The translations under genes and the position numbers were made by a program. A DNA stretch of 64,000 nucleotides from assembly GCF_020639365.1 (NCBI RefSeq), contig NZ_JAINUL010000001.1, forward strand, positions 7,341,046-7,405,045, read 5' to 3'. Shown piece after piece: positions 1 to 8,426 of this stretch; the first letter of the stretch is position 1; each line of letters begins with the position of its first letter. This DNA comes from Streptomyces flavotricini. GTDB taxonomy: Bacteria; Actinomycetota; Actinomycetes; Streptomycetales; Streptomycetaceae. The notes below the pieces were generated by a model. The model made no database searches and was not told where the DNA came from. It saw only the letters and a list, made by a program, of their open reading frames with translations.

Positions 1-1
1 C

Positions 2-1207
2 GCCGTCCGTGCCGCCGCCCTGCTCACCGCCCGCTGCGCCGCGGTCCCCGGCCTGCGCCGCCGCATCCACGACGTGCTGCTGCCGATCGGCGCGGCTGCC
101 TGGTCGCCCGATGCGGACTTCGACGCCGCCCGGCACGTGTTCCTCGTCCGCACCCCCGACCCGCGTGCCGCCGCCGGGCCCCTCATGGCGCGGCCGCTGG
201 ACCGCGGCCGGCCGCCCTGGGAGGCGCACGTCCTGGCCGGGCCCGATCCGGGCTCCTTCGCGGTGCTCTTCAAGTTCCACCACGCCCTCGCCGACGGACT
301 CGGGGCCCTCGCGCTGGCCGCCCTGCTCTTCGACGAGGGGGAGGGCGTACGGGGTCCCGCGCGCCCGGCCCCGGAGCCGCGGCCCTCGGCCGGCTCCGCC
401 CTGCGCAGCCTCCCGGGCATGCTGGCGGCCCGGGTCCAGGACGTCGGCCAGGCGCTGGAAATCGGCGCCTCCGTGGCCCGCGCCGGACTGCCCCTCGGGG
501 TCCCGGCGGCCCTGACGGCCGCCCCGGCGCGGACCGGCACCCGCGCGGTCGCCGGCCTCGCGCTCGACCTCGACGACGTCAACCGCATCCGGAAGGTCGC
601 CGGGGGCACCGTCAACGACGTGCTGATCGCCCTCGTCGCCGGCGCCCTGCGGCGCTGGCTGCTGGGCCGAGGCGACCCGGAGCCCGAGGGGCCCGGCCCG
701 CGCGCCCTGATACCGGTATCCCGCCGCCGGCCCGGCGGTGCGGCGAAGTACGGCAACCGGCTCTCCGGCTACCTGCTCCGGCTCCCGCTCGCGGAGCCGG
801 ACCCGCTGCTGCGCCTGGACCGGGTGCGGCTCGGCATGGACCGCAACAAGGAGGCCGGACCCGCCCGCGGCGCCGGAGCGGTCGCCCTGCTCGCCGACCA
901 CGTCCACCCGCTCGGCCACCGTCTCGGCGGCCCCCTGGTAGCCCAGGCGGCCCGGATGCTCTTCGACATCCTGGTCACCAGCGTCCCCCTGCCCGGCTTC
1001 ACCTTCTCGCTCGGCGGCAGCCGGGTCCGGGAGGTCTATCCACTGGCCCCGCTCGCCCGCGGCCACTCCCTCGCGGTCGCGGTCTCCACGTACATGGGAA
1101 CGGTCCACTACGGCCTGGTCGCCGACGCGGCCGCCGTACCGGACCTGGCGGCCCTCGCGGAGGCGCTGCGCGCCGAACTCGACGAGCTTGTACGAGAGGT
1201 CTCGTAG
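2..1207 (+). CDS. Wax ester synthase/diacylglycerol acyltransferase (WS/DGAT family), 5' end missing
   Basis: The reading frame is open from the left edge, so the N-terminus lies outside the window; 401 residues are visible. The family transfers a fatty acyl group from acyl-CoA to diacylglycerol or a fatty alcohol to make storage lipid. The catalytic HHxxxDG motif is seen as FHHALADGLG about 100 residues in, and the C-terminal half (PVSRRRPGG, YGNRLSGYLL, ITSVPLPG-like stretch) fits the DUF1298 domain of this family. No signal peptide or transmembrane segment is seen. The gene ends 80 bp before the old-yellow-enzyme gene on the same strand, but an operator-like repeat sits between them, so the next gene probably has its own promoter. 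Substrate is unknown. Confidence 0.9.
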   Translation, partial: AVRAAALLTARCAAVPGLRRRIHDVLLPIGAAAWSPDADFDAARHVFLVRTPDPRAAAGPLMARPLDRGRPPWEAHVLAGPDPGSFAVLFKFHHALADGLGALALAALLFDEGEGVRGPARPAPEPRPSAGSALRSLPGMLAARVQDVGQALEIGASVARAGLPLGVPAALTAAPARTGTRAVAGLALDLDDVNRIRKVAGGTVNDVLIALVAGALRRWLLGRGDPEPEGPGPRALIPVSRRRPGGAAKYGNRLSGYLLRLPLAEPDPLLRLDRVRLGMDRNKEAGPARGAGAVALLADHVHPLGHRLGGPLVAQAARMLFDILVTSVPLPGFTFSLGGSRVREVYPLAPLARGHSLAVAVSTYMGTVHYGLVADAAAVPDLAALAEALRAELDELVREVS

Positions 1208-1244
1208 TACGGAATGAATCGTAGTACGCTGACTCTCGTACAAG
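1187..1244. promoter_or_regulatory. Inverted and direct repeats ahead of the flavin oxidoreductase gene, candidate operator
   Basis: A perfect 12-bp inverted repeat (CTTGTACGAGAG at 1187-1198 and its complement at 1233-1244) encloses two copies of TCGTAGTAC (1202-1210, 1219-1227). Positions 1221-1243 match 19 of 23 bases of a second site at 2449-2471 ahead of the ArsR-like gene. The left arm lies in the last codons of the acyltransferase gene. The shared element suggests that one regulator, probably the ArsR-like protein, binds both promoters; this is inference. Confidence 0.6.
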
Positions 1245-1287
1245 TCGCCGATCCGCGGCGCGCCCGGCCACCTCCGGAGAGTCCTTC

Positions 1288-2424
1288 ATGAGTGCTGCCC
1301 CCATCGCCCCCGCCACCCGCGCCGAGGCCCTCTTCGCGCCCTTCACCCTGCGCTCGGTCACCGTGCCGAACCGGGTCTGGATGGCGCCGATGTGCCAGTA
1401 CGTGGCCGAGGCCTCGGGTCCGGACGCGGGCGTGGCCCACGCCTGGCACTTCGCGCACTACGCCGCCCGCGCGGTGGGCGGCACCGGGCTGATCCTCCAG
1501 GAGGCCACCGCCGTCTCCCCGGAGGGCCGGATCTCCCCGTACGACCTCGGCATCTGGAACGACACGCAGGTCGAGGCGCTGCGCCCCATCACCTCCTTCA
1601 TCAAGGCCCAGGGCGCAGTCCCGGGCATCCAGATCGCCCACGCCGGGCGCAAGGCCTCGACCGGCCGGCCCTGGGAGGGCGGCGGATACGTCGGCCCCGA
1701 GGCGGGCGGCTGGCTGCCGAGCGCCCCGAGCCCGGTGCCGTTCGCCGAGGGCGACCCGGTGCCGCACGAGCTGACGACCGCCGAGATCCACGAGATCACC
1801 GGCCGGTTCGCGGCCGCCGCGCGGCGCGCGCTGGCCGCCGGCTACGAGGTCGTCGAGATCCACGGCGCCCACGGCTACCTCATCGGCCAGTTCCTCTCCT
1901 CGCAGATCAACCGGCGCACCGACGCGTACGGCGGCTCCTTCGAGAACCGGGTCCGCTTCGCCCTCGAAGTCGTCGACGCCGTACGGGCGGTGTGGCCCGA
2001 GGAGCTCCCGCTGTTCTTCCGGATCTCCGCCACCGACTGGCTGGAGGAGACCGGCTGGACCTCCGAGGACACGGTCCGGCTGGCCGCACTGCTCCAAGGC
2101 CGCGGGGTGGACCTCCTGGACGTGTCCACCGGCGGCATGGCCCCGAAGGCGGACATCCCGGCGGCGCCCGGATTCCAGGTGCCGTTCGCGGCCGAGGTCA
2201 AGGCCCGGACCGGCCTCCCGGTGGCCGCCGTCGGGCTGATCACCGAGCCGGGGCAGGCCGGCGCGATCCTGGCCGACGGGCAGGCGGACGCGGTCCTGCT
2301 GGGCCGCGAGCTGCTGCGCGACCCGTACTGGGCGCGCACCGCGGCCACCGCCCTGGGGGCCGAGCGGGCCCTCGAAGCGGGCACCGGGGTACGGGTGCCC
2401 GTCTCGTACCACCGCGCCTGGTAG
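1288..2424 (+). CDS. NADH:flavin oxidoreductase, old yellow enzyme family (YqjM-like)
   Basis: An FMN-dependent ene-reductase of 378 residues that reduces activated C=C bonds with NAD(P)H. The N-terminal MAPMCQY segment carries the Cys typical of the YqjM subgroup, HAGRKAS follows near residue 115, and the block HGAHGYLIGQFLSSQINRR holds the paired His residues that bind the substrate. Next comes the family signature DAYGGSFENRVRF. The length is normal for a single TIM-barrel enzyme. The ATG follows GGAGAG by about 8 bp. The ArsR-like regulator downstream and the repeated operator ahead of both genes suggest induction by an electrophile or similar ligand. The physiological substrate cannot be told from the sequence. 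Confidence 0.95.
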   Translation: MSAAPIAPATRAEALFAPFTLRSVTVPNRVWMAPMCQYVAEASGPDAGVAHAWHFAHYAARAVGGTGLILQEATAVSPEGRISPYDLGIWNDTQVEALRPITSFIKAQGAVPGIQIAHAGRKASTGRPWEGGGYVGPEAGGWLPSAPSPVPFAEGDPVPHELTTAEIHEITGRFAAAARRALAAGYEVVEIHGAHGYLIGQFLSSQINRRTDAYGGSFENRVRFALEVVDAVRAVWPEELPLFFRISATDWLEETGWTSEDTVRLAALLQGRGVDLLDVSTGGMAPKADIPAAPGFQVPFAAEVKARTGLPVAAVGLITEPGQAGAILADGQADAVLLGRELLRDPYWARTAATALGAERALEAGTGVRVPVSYHRAW

Positions 2425-2448
2425 CCGGGCCTTCCGGTGGTGGTCGAT

Positions 2449-2471
2449 GTACTACGGTGGCTCTCGTACGA
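2449..2471. promoter_or_regulatory. Second copy of the shared operator, ahead of the ArsR-like gene
   Basis: GTACTACG, a 6-base spacer, then CTCGTACGA. It matches 19 of 23 bases of the element at 1221-1243. The site is about 30 bp ahead of the GTG start of the regulator, where an autorepressor would be expected to bind. Confidence 0.6.
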
Positions 2472-2501
2472 ACAGGGGAGCCGGGCGAGACGAGGGCAGA
2501 C

Positions 2502-2867
2502 GTGACGGATACGGCCACCACCCGTACGCTCGCCCATCCCGGGCCCGCCGAGATCCGGCTCGAAGCGGTGCTGCACGCGTTGTCGGACCCGATCCGGCTG
2601 TCCATCGTGCGGGACCTCGCGGCCACTCCGGACGAGCTGGCGTGCTCGTACTTCGACCTGCCGGTCACCAAGTCGACGACCACGCACCACTTCCGCGTCC
2701 TGCGGGAGGCCGGTGTGGTCCGCCAGACCTACCGGGGGACGGCCAAGATGAACGGCCTGCGCGGCGCGGAGCTGGAGGGCCTGTTCCCGGGGCTGCTCGA
2801 CAGCGTGCTCGCGGCGGCCGCCGCGGAAGAGGCCCGCCGGGCCGGCCGGAAGGTGCCCGCGAAGTAG
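2502..2867 (+). CDS. ArsR-like winged-helix transcriptional regulator
   Basis: A 121-residue DNA-binding protein with the ArsR layout: LHALSDPIRLSIVRDLA (first helices), a Ser/Thr-rich recognition region KSTTTHHFRVLREAGVV, and a short wing with RGTAKMN. No Cys pair for metal sensing is obvious apart from a single Cys near residue 48, so a metal role is not supported. The frame stays open far upstream, but this GTG is the first start after the oxidoreductase stop with regulator-like sequence. It lies 77 bp after that gene and behind a copy of the element found ahead of it, so it probably represses itself and the oxidoreductase. Ligand unknown. Confidence 0.85.
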   Translation: MTDTATTRTLAHPGPAEIRLEAVLHALSDPIRLSIVRDLAATPDELACSYFDLPVTKSTTTHHFRVLREAGVVRQTYRGTAKMNGLRGAELEGLFPGLLDSVLAAAAAEEARRAGRKVPAK

Positions 2868-2917
2868 CGTCGTCCGCGCGGAGGGCGGTCCCGGGGCGGC
2901 CGCCGGCCCGGCCCGGT

Positions 2918-4285
2918 TCAGGCGCCCGCGGCCGCGTTCGCCGCGGCCAGCAGGCCCGGCCAGTCCGGGATCTTCACCGAGCGGCGGCCCAGCGAGCGCC
3001 CGAGATCGGCCTCCGCCGCCTCGATCGCCAGCCAGCCCGGCCACTCCACCGGGTGCAGCCCCGCCGCCCGCAGCGCGTCCAGCGGGTCGCCCGGCAGCTC
3101 CCGGCGGGCCAGCGCCGGCGCGTCCTGGAGCAGCGATGACGCCGTCTCCTTGGCGCAGGGCCGGTTGGTGCCGATCACCCCGGTCGGGCCGCGCTTGATC
3201 CAGCCCGCCACGTACTCGCCCACCGAGGCCCGGCCCTCGCGCAGCACCCGCCCAGCGGCGTGCGGGACCGTGGCCCTGACCGGGTCGAACGGCAGACCGG
3301 GCAGCGGAACCCCCTGGTAGCCCACCGAGCGCAGCACCAGCTGCGCCTCGACGTCCTCGTACGCGCCCGTCCCGGTGACCCCGCCCCGGCCGTCCGGGGC
3401 GGTCCTCTCGAAGCGCATCCCGGCGACCCGGCCCCCGGGGCCGGCCAGCACCTCCACGGGCCGCAGGTAGAACCGCAGGTCGATCCGGCGCGGCGCCCCG
3501 CCCGGGTCCTGCCCGGCCCAGCCGCGCAGCACCTCCAGGTTGCGCCGGGCCGCCGCGGGCAGCGCGGCGGCCGCGCCCTCGTCGGCGTACGCGGGGTCGA
3601 GCGCCAGCTCGGCGGGGTCCACGACGGCGGCCACGCCCGGCAGCGTGCCCAGCTCCCGCAGCTCCTTGGTGGTGAACTTGCCCTGCGAGGGACCCCGTCG
3701 GGCCACCATCGACACCGACCGCACCCCGCTGTCCGCGAGCGCGCCCAGGGCGGGCTGCGGCATGTCGGTCGGGGCCAGCTCCGGCTCGCCCCGGGCCAGC
3801 ATCCGCGTCACGTCCACCGCGACGTTGCCCGCTCCGACGACCACGGCCGATCCCACCCCCGGCAGGTCGAAGGCCTCGGCCACGGCGTCCGGATGCCCGC
3901 TGTACCAGGCGACGAAGGCCGTCGCGGAGTGCACCCCGGCCAGCTCCTCGCCGGGGATGCCGAGCAGCCGGTCGCGCGCCGCGCCCACGCAGTACACCAC
4001 CGCGTGGTACAGCTCCAGCAGCCGTGCGGTGGTCAGCTGCTCCCCGCCGACCTCGACGTTGCCGAGGAAGCGGATCCGTTCGTCCTCCAGCACGGTGCGC
4101 AGGCTGCCCTGGAGCGATTTGATCTTCTCGTGGTCAGGGGCCACCCCGTAGCGCACCAGCCCGTACGGTGCCGGCAGCCGGTCCAGTACGTCGACGCGGA
4201 CGCCGGGCACCTCACGCTGCTGCACGAGTGTCTGAGCGGCGTAGACCCCGCTGGGGCCCGAACCGACGACGGCGACACGAAGCAC
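2918..4285 (-). CDS. fprA: FAD-dependent ferredoxin/adrenodoxin-type NADP reductase (FprA-like)
   Basis: A cytoplasmic flavoprotein that moves electrons between NADPH and ferredoxin, often to serve cytochromes P450. FAD binding is seen in VGSGPSGVYAAQTL at the N-terminus and NADP binding in GAGNVAVDVTRML around residue 155. The C-terminal GWIKRGPTGVIGTN block is the hallmark of the FprA/adrenodoxin reductase group. The 455-residue length is standard. The GTG start has GGGAGGAG 7 bp upstream. It lies 52 bp downstream of the DUF305 lipoprotein gene on the same strand, so co-transcription is possible. No ferredoxin or P450 gene is in the window to name a partner. Confidence 0.93.
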   Translation of the reverse strand: MLRVAVVGSGPSGVYAAQTLVQQREVPGVRVDVLDRLPAPYGLVRYGVAPDHEKIKSLQGSLRTVLEDERIRFLGNVEVGGEQLTTARLLELYHAVVYCVGAARDRLLGIPGEELAGVHSATAFVAWYSGHPDAVAEAFDLPGVGSAVVVGAGNVAVDVTRMLARGEPELAPTDMPQPALGALADSGVRSVSMVARRGPSQGKFTTKELRELGTLPGVAAVVDPAELALDPAYADEGAAAALPAAARRNLEVLRGWAGQDPGGAPRRIDLRFYLRPVEVLAGPGGRVAGMRFERTAPDGRGGVTGTGAYEDVEAQLVLRSVGYQGVPLPGLPFDPVRATVPHAAGRVLREGRASVGEYVAGWIKRGPTGVIGTNRPCAKETASSLLQDAPALARRELPGDPLDALRAAGLHPVEWPGWLAIEAAEADLGRSLGRRSVKIPDWPGLLAAANAAAGA

Positions 4286-4337
4286 GGCGGAGCTCCTCCC
4301 GCAGGTGCTCCCAGCATGCCACCGGGTCCGGCGGCCG

Positions 4338-4994
4338 TCAGCCCATCGCGCGCATACGGTGGATCTCGGCGGTCTGGGTGGCCACCACCTCGTTGGCCAT
4401 TTCCTCCACCGCGCCGTTGTTCCCGGCGGCCAGCGCCTCGCCCGCCATCTTCACGGCGCCCTCGTGGTGGGCGGTCATCAGGGTGAGGAAGAGCCTGTCG
4501 AATTCGGGGCCCTTCGCCGCGGTGAGCCGGCTCAGCTGCTGCTCGGTCGCCATGCCGGGCATCGCGCCGTGGTCGTGGCCGCCCTCCGGGGCCCCGGAGG
4601 GCTCCGGGTAGCGCGCCAACCACTTCTCCATGGCGCCGATTTCGGGCTTCTGGGCGGCCGAGATGCGCTCGGCGAGCCGTTTGACCCCGTCCGCCGAGGC
4701 CCTCTCCGGGGCCAGCGCGCTCATGGTGAGGGCCTGCCGGTGGTGTTCGACCATGTGCCGTACGTAGGCCCGGTCGGCCGCGTTGGGACTGTCGTCCGGC
4801 TGCGCCTTCGCGGCTTCCTCGGGGGAGAGGGTGCGGGCCTTCTCGCCCGGTCTGCCGGGGGCGATGACCGCCGCGCCGCCGTTCCTCGACCCGCCGCCGC
4901 CGTTCGTGTCGTCACAGCCGGCCAGGGCGAGCAGGATCCCGGCGGCCACGGCCGCCGCGGTCGTCCGGCCGAGTGACCCTTTTGCCATGTCCAT
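4338..4994 (-). CDS. DUF305 domain lipoprotein
   Basis: A 218-residue exported protein. The N-terminus (basic KGSLGR, then a hydrophobic stretch ending LLALAGC) is a lipoprotein signal with the modified Cys at about residue 26. The mature part has the two His-rich helices of the DUF305 ferritin-like fold: VRHMVEHHRQALTMS and TLMTAHHEGAVKMA, plus HDHGAMPG, so metal binding is plausible but unproven. A second ATG two codons later is possible, and neither has a strong ribosome site. It is divergent, over 92 bp, from a secreted LVIVD-repeat protein, suggesting shared control and a joint role at the cell surface. Confidence 0.9.
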   Translation of the reverse strand: MDMAKGSLGRTTAAAVAAGILLALAGCDDTNGGGGSRNGGAAVIAPGRPGEKARTLSPEEAAKAQPDDSPNAADRAYVRHMVEHHRQALTMSALAPERASADGVKRLAERISAAQKPEIGAMEKWLARYPEPSGAPEGGHDHGAMPGMATEQQLSRLTAAKGPEFDRLFLTLMTAHHEGAVKMAGEALAAGNNGAVEEMANEVVATQTAEIHRMRAMG

Positions 4995-5086
4995 GAAGAG
5001 AACATACTGCGGGGGTCCGCTCCAGTACCCCGGCGGGCACGTTCCCATCACGAGCGGAACCTGTCGGATTCCCATGGGAGGGCGCA

Positions 5087-6574
5087 GTGACCTCGAAGCA
5101 CACCACCAGAGTGCGGCACAGGAGCCTGGGAGCGGCCGTGGCCGTGGCCGGACTGCTGACCACGCTGTTCGCGGCCGGTCCCGCGGCCGCCACCCCCGAT
5201 CCCGGGGACTTATCGCCCGGCAGCGCCACCACGCGCGGCGCGGACCCGGCGGCGGGCGGCCGCGTACTCGCCCCCGGCGAGATCCCCGGCCAGGACGAGA
5301 TCGTGCACAGCGCCAACGTCCAGCACCTGACCAACATCCCGAGCACCTATCCGGGCGTCATCAACACGGATCTGGCGTTCCAGGGCAAGTACGCCTACGC
5401 CGGCAACTACAACGGCTTCACCATCTACGACATCGGCAACCCGAAGGCCCCGAAGACGGTCAGCCAGGTGCTCTGCCCCGGAGGCCAGAACGACGTCTCC
5501 GTCCAGGGGGACCTGCTCTTCCTCTCCACCGACTCCTCGCGCAGCGACGACTCCTGCAACAGCGTCTCGCAGCCCGCGACCGAGAAGTCCTCGTGGGAGG
5601 GCATCAAGATCTTCGACATCAAGGACAAGAAGAACCCCAAGTACATCAAGTCCGTCGAGACCAACTGCGGCTCCCACACCCACACGCTGGTGCCGGGTGA
5701 GCGCGACATCTACCTCTACGTGTCCTCGTACTCCCCGAACGAGGCGTTCCCCGACTGCCAGCCGCCGCACGACGGCATCTCCGTGATCAAGGTCCCGAGG
5801 AAGCATCCGACGCAGGCGGCCGTCGTGGCCTTCCCCGTCCTCTTCCCGGACGGCGGCAACCCCGGCGGGCCCGCCAACCCCGGCGTCTCCAAGACCACCG
5901 GCTGCCACGACATCACCGTGTTGCCGTCGAGGAAACTGGCCGCCGGCGCCTGCATGGGCGACGGCATCCTCTTCGACATCAGCAAGCCCGAGCAGCCGCG
6001 GGTGATCGACCGGGTGCAGGACAACGTGAACTTCGCGTTCTGGCACTCGGCGACCTTCAACGAGAAGGCCGACAAGGTGGTGTTCACCGACGAGCTGGGC
6101 GGCGGGGGTGGCGCCACCTGCAACGAGGCCACCGGTCCGAACCGCGGGGCCGACGGCATCTACGACATCACCGGCCGCGGGGACCAGCGCAAACTCGTCT
6201 TCCGCAGCTACTTCAAGATCCCGCGCCTGCAGGCCGACACCGAGAACTGCGTGGCCCACAACGGCTCGCTGGTCCCGGTCGGCGGCGGCCGCGACATCAT
6301 GGTCCAGTCCTGGTACCAGGGCGGCGTCTCGGTGTGGGACTTCACCGATTCGACCCGGCCCAAGGAGATCGGCTACTTCGAACGCGGCCCGCTCACCACG
6401 GACCGGCTCGGACTCGGCGGGTCCTGGTCGGCGTACTACTACAACGGGTACGTCTACTCGAACGACATCGCCAAGGGCCTCGACGTGCTGCGGATCGACG
6501 ACTGGCGCACCGAGAGCGCCACATGGGTGTGGATGGACCGGCTCAACGTCCAGACGCAGCCCGAATACCACTGA
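5087..6574 (+). CDS. Secreted LVIVD-repeat (beta-propeller) protein
   Basis: A 495-residue exported protein. The N-terminus has a Sec-type signal (RVRHRS, hydrophobic core, cleavage around AAAT near residue 36). The body has repeated blade-like units such as YAYAGNYNGFTIYDIGNPKAPK, GIKIFDIKDKKNPKYIKS, GGVSVWDFTDSTRPKEIGYF and YNGYVYSNDIAKGLDVLRID, typical of LVIVD propellers. GTG start follows GGGAGG by 6 bp. Several Cys residues (for example CHDITV, CNEATG, ENCVAHNGS) could form disulfides outside the cell. Function is unknown; the divergent DUF305 lipoprotein gene is the only clue. Confidence 0.88.
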   Translation: MTSKHTTRVRHRSLGAAVAVAGLLTTLFAAGPAAATPDPGDLSPGSATTRGADPAAGGRVLAPGEIPGQDEIVHSANVQHLTNIPSTYPGVINTDLAFQGKYAYAGNYNGFTIYDIGNPKAPKTVSQVLCPGGQNDVSVQGDLLFLSTDSSRSDDSCNSVSQPATEKSSWEGIKIFDIKDKKNPKYIKSVETNCGSHTHTLVPGERDIYLYVSSYSPNEAFPDCQPPHDGISVIKVPRKHPTQAAVVAFPVLFPDGGNPGGPANPGVSKTTGCHDITVLPSRKLAAGACMGDGILFDISKPEQPRVIDRVQDNVNFAFWHSATFNEKADKVVFTDELGGGGGATCNEATGPNRGADGIYDITGRGDQRKLVFRSYFKIPRLQADTENCVAHNGSLVPVGGGRDIMVQSWYQGGVSVWDFTDSTRPKEIGYFERGPLTTDRLGLGGSWSAYYYNGYVYSNDIAKGLDVLRIDDWRTESATWVWMDRLNVQTQPEYH

Positions 6575-6585
6575 CCCGAATTGCG

Positions 6586-7215
6586 CTAGCCCACCGAGGG
6601 AAACGTTCCGCCGGGCGGCCCGCCCTCCGGCGGGACCCCGAGCTCCCAGTCCAGCCCGTACCGCTGGAACAGCTCCGCCCGCAGCCGTGCCATCGGCATC
6701 GGTGCGCCCGGCAGCAGGACGGCGACGACCGCGCCCATCAGCAGGGCCCGCAGCAGCGGGTAGTCGGTGTCCACGTCCGCCGATCCGTACCGCGTGACCG
6801 TGTCCCGGAGCAGCTCCGCCAGCCGCCGCTGCTCCGGGCACTGAACGAAGCCCTCGGCCTGGAGGATGCCCGCCATGTGCGTCCGCATCAGCAGCGGCTC
6901 GTCCCGGGCGAGCCCCAGGACCGCGTCGATCGCGCGGGCGAGCCGCTCGCGCCCGTCGTCGCTGCGCGGTTCGCGCTCCAGGGCGGCCTCGAGCGTCAGG
7001 TGCATCAGCCGGTGCACCGCGGACTGCAGGAGGTGGCGTTTGCCAGGGAAGTAGTACGAGACCAGGCCGCGGGCCGCGCCCGCCCTGTCGGCGATGTCGC
7101 CGAGCGTCGTGGCCTCGTAGCCGCGCTCGGCGACGAGTTCGACCGTGGCCTGGAGCAGCCGCTCCCGGGAACGTCTGCGCAATTCTTCATTGACCGATGC
7201 GCTGCGCGGGGACAT
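6586..7215 (-). CDS. TetR family transcriptional regulator
   Basis: A 209-residue repressor-type protein. The N-terminal HTH is clear: RERLLQATVELVAERGYEATTLGDIADRAG then ARGLVSYYFPGKRHLL (written here in two parts). The C-terminal ligand domain is generic. The ATG has AGGAG 7 bp upstream; an in-frame extension upstream has no regulator character. It is convergent with the LVIVD gene and downstream of the M56 protease gene, separated by a strong hairpin. A small inverted repeat in its own promoter is a candidate autoregulatory site. Target genes cannot be assigned. Confidence 0.92.
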   Translation of the reverse strand: MSPRSASVNEELRRRSRERLLQATVELVAERGYEATTLGDIADRAGAARGLVSYYFPGKRHLLQSAVHRLMHLTLEAALEREPRSDDGRERLARAIDAVLGLARDEPLLMRTHMAGILQAEGFVQCPEQRRLAELLRDTVTRYGSADVDTDYPLLRALLMGAVVAVLLPGAPMPMARLRAELFQRYGLDWELGVPPEGGPPGGTFPSVG

Positions 7216-7233
7216 GCTTACTCCTGCGTTGAC

Positions 7234-7251
7234 TGGCTCCCAGCCAATATA
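7234..7251 (-). promoter_or_regulatory. TetR gene promoter with small inverted repeat
   Basis: TGGCT-CCC-AGCCA (7234-7246) sits directly downstream of a TATATT -10-like box on the minus strand (7246-7251) and about 20 bp ahead of the start codon. The layout fits autorepression. The repeat is short, so it could be chance. Confidence 0.4.
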
Positions 7252-7268
7252 CTCAGCGCACGGGGTCG

Positions 7269-7305
7269 CCTGCTCTGGGTGACGCGGGGGATCACCCAGA
7301 GCAGG
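7269..7305. terminator. Strong hairpin after the M56 protease gene
   Basis: A perfect 14-bp inverted repeat (arms CCTGCTCTGGGTGA and its complement, 9-nt loop) between the end of the M56 gene and the TetR promoter. There is no T run, as is common in high-GC actinobacteria. It most likely ends the DUF5134-M56 transcript. Confidence 0.75.
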
Positions 7306-7396
7306 GACTTCCAAACCTCGGGGCAACGACCGTTTTCGGCCCGTCCTCGGGCGGCCGGGCGACCGGGCCCGGTGGATCGCGAGCGGACCCGGTGGA

Positions 7397-8335
7397 TCAG
7401 GTGAGCGCGGTCAGGCCCGGCATCAGGGCCACCACCAGTGGGACCGCCGGTACCAGTGTGGCCAGTGCCGTGAGCCGGAGCCGACGGCCCGCCGACAGCC
7501 GCGGCGCCGCCGACAGCAGCCGCCGCACCCGCTCGGACACGTGCGGCTGGGGACTCGGGCAGGGCCCGAACACCCCCCGGTCCTCGTTGAGCCCGACCAG
7601 CGCCAGCGCGATCGTCAGCCTCCCGAACCGCCGCGAGGCCACGTCGTCGGCGGCCAGCTCGACGAGCCGGTGCATCTCCGCCTCGAACGCCGCGAACACC
7701 GGCACCTGCGGGAATCCCCCGGCCAGCGCCCGCGAGCAGTGCAGCAGCCAGTCGTGCCGGGCCTGCGCGTGCCCCTGCTCGTGCGCCAGTACGGCGTCCA
7801 GCTGGCTCCCCTTGAGCCGTCCGAGCGCGGCCGTGGTCACCACCAGCTGAGGGGCGGCGCCCGGCAGCCACCACGCGTCGGGCCGCTCCCCCTCCAGGAC
7901 CACGAGCCGGGCCCCGGCCGGGTCCTCCCCGGGCAGCAGCGGCGCCCGTACGAGCAGCTCGGCGCCCCGCGCCCGGCGCCGGGCGCGGGCCCGCAGCACC
8001 TCCCCGGTCAGCCGGGCCCCCGTCCACAGCCCGCCGCCGGCCAGCACGAGCGCGGTCCCCACGGCCCACGGGCCGCCGGTCGGACCCAGCGCGTACGCGT
8101 CGACCACCCCGTGCGGGGCCGCCGCGAAGAGCCGGCCCCGGACCGCCAGCCAGGCGGCGGCCGCGCTCAGCAGCATCGACAGGGCGAAGCACAGGAGCAC
8201 CGCGCCCACCACGCACTGCCACACCCACAAGGCGACGACGGGCTCCCGCTCGGGCCAATCGGCCCGGGCCAGCAGACGGGGAGCGAGCACCGCGGTCAGG
8301 GCGCCGAGCAACAGGAGTGCGGCGGGGACCATCAT
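7397..8335 (-). CDS. M56 family membrane metallopeptidase (BlaR1/HtpX-like)
   Basis: A 312-residue integral membrane zinc protease. Hydrophobic segments lie at about residues 3-20, 35-62 and 90-110, with one more near the C-terminus. The zinc motif HEQGH is at residues 185-189 in the context LDAVLAHEQGHAQARHDW. The downstream EAEMHRLVELAADDVA provides the third ligand region. Proteases of this kind are usually paired with a BlaI/MecI repressor that they inactivate; no BlaI gene is adjacent here, so its target is unclear. There are two ATGs at the start; the first is used. It follows a DUF5134 membrane gene by 91 bp on the same strand. Confidence 0.9.
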   Translation of the reverse strand: MMVPAALLLLGALTAVLAPRLLARADWPEREPVVALWVWQCVVGAVLLCFALSMLLSAAAAWLAVRGRLFAAAPHGVVDAYALGPTGGPWAVGTALVLAGGGLWTGARLTGEVLRARARRRARGAELLVRAPLLPGEDPAGARLVVLEGERPDAWWLPGAAPQLVVTTAALGRLKGSQLDAVLAHEQGHAQARHDWLLHCSRALAGGFPQVPVFAAFEAEMHRLVELAADDVASRRFGRLTIALALVGLNEDRGVFGPCPSPQPHVSERVRRLLSAAPRLSAGRRLRLTALATLVPAVPLVVALMPGLTALT

Positions 8336-8426
8336 GTCCGCCAGCCTATGAGCGCGGGGCTACCTGCCGGTACGGCCTTTCGCGATTGGTGACGCAGGAC
8401 ACGTTTGTCCGTCGCGGCCCGGAGCT

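Noticed and set aside
1392..2501. Arg/Gly-rich extension of the ArsR-like gene over the oxidoreductase gene
   Set aside because: It overlaps the oxidoreductase in another frame; the regulator sequence begins at 2502.
5210..6841. Long open frame opposite the LVIVD gene
   Set aside because: The LVIVD frame has the signal peptide, repeats and codon bias; the opposite strand is an artefact.
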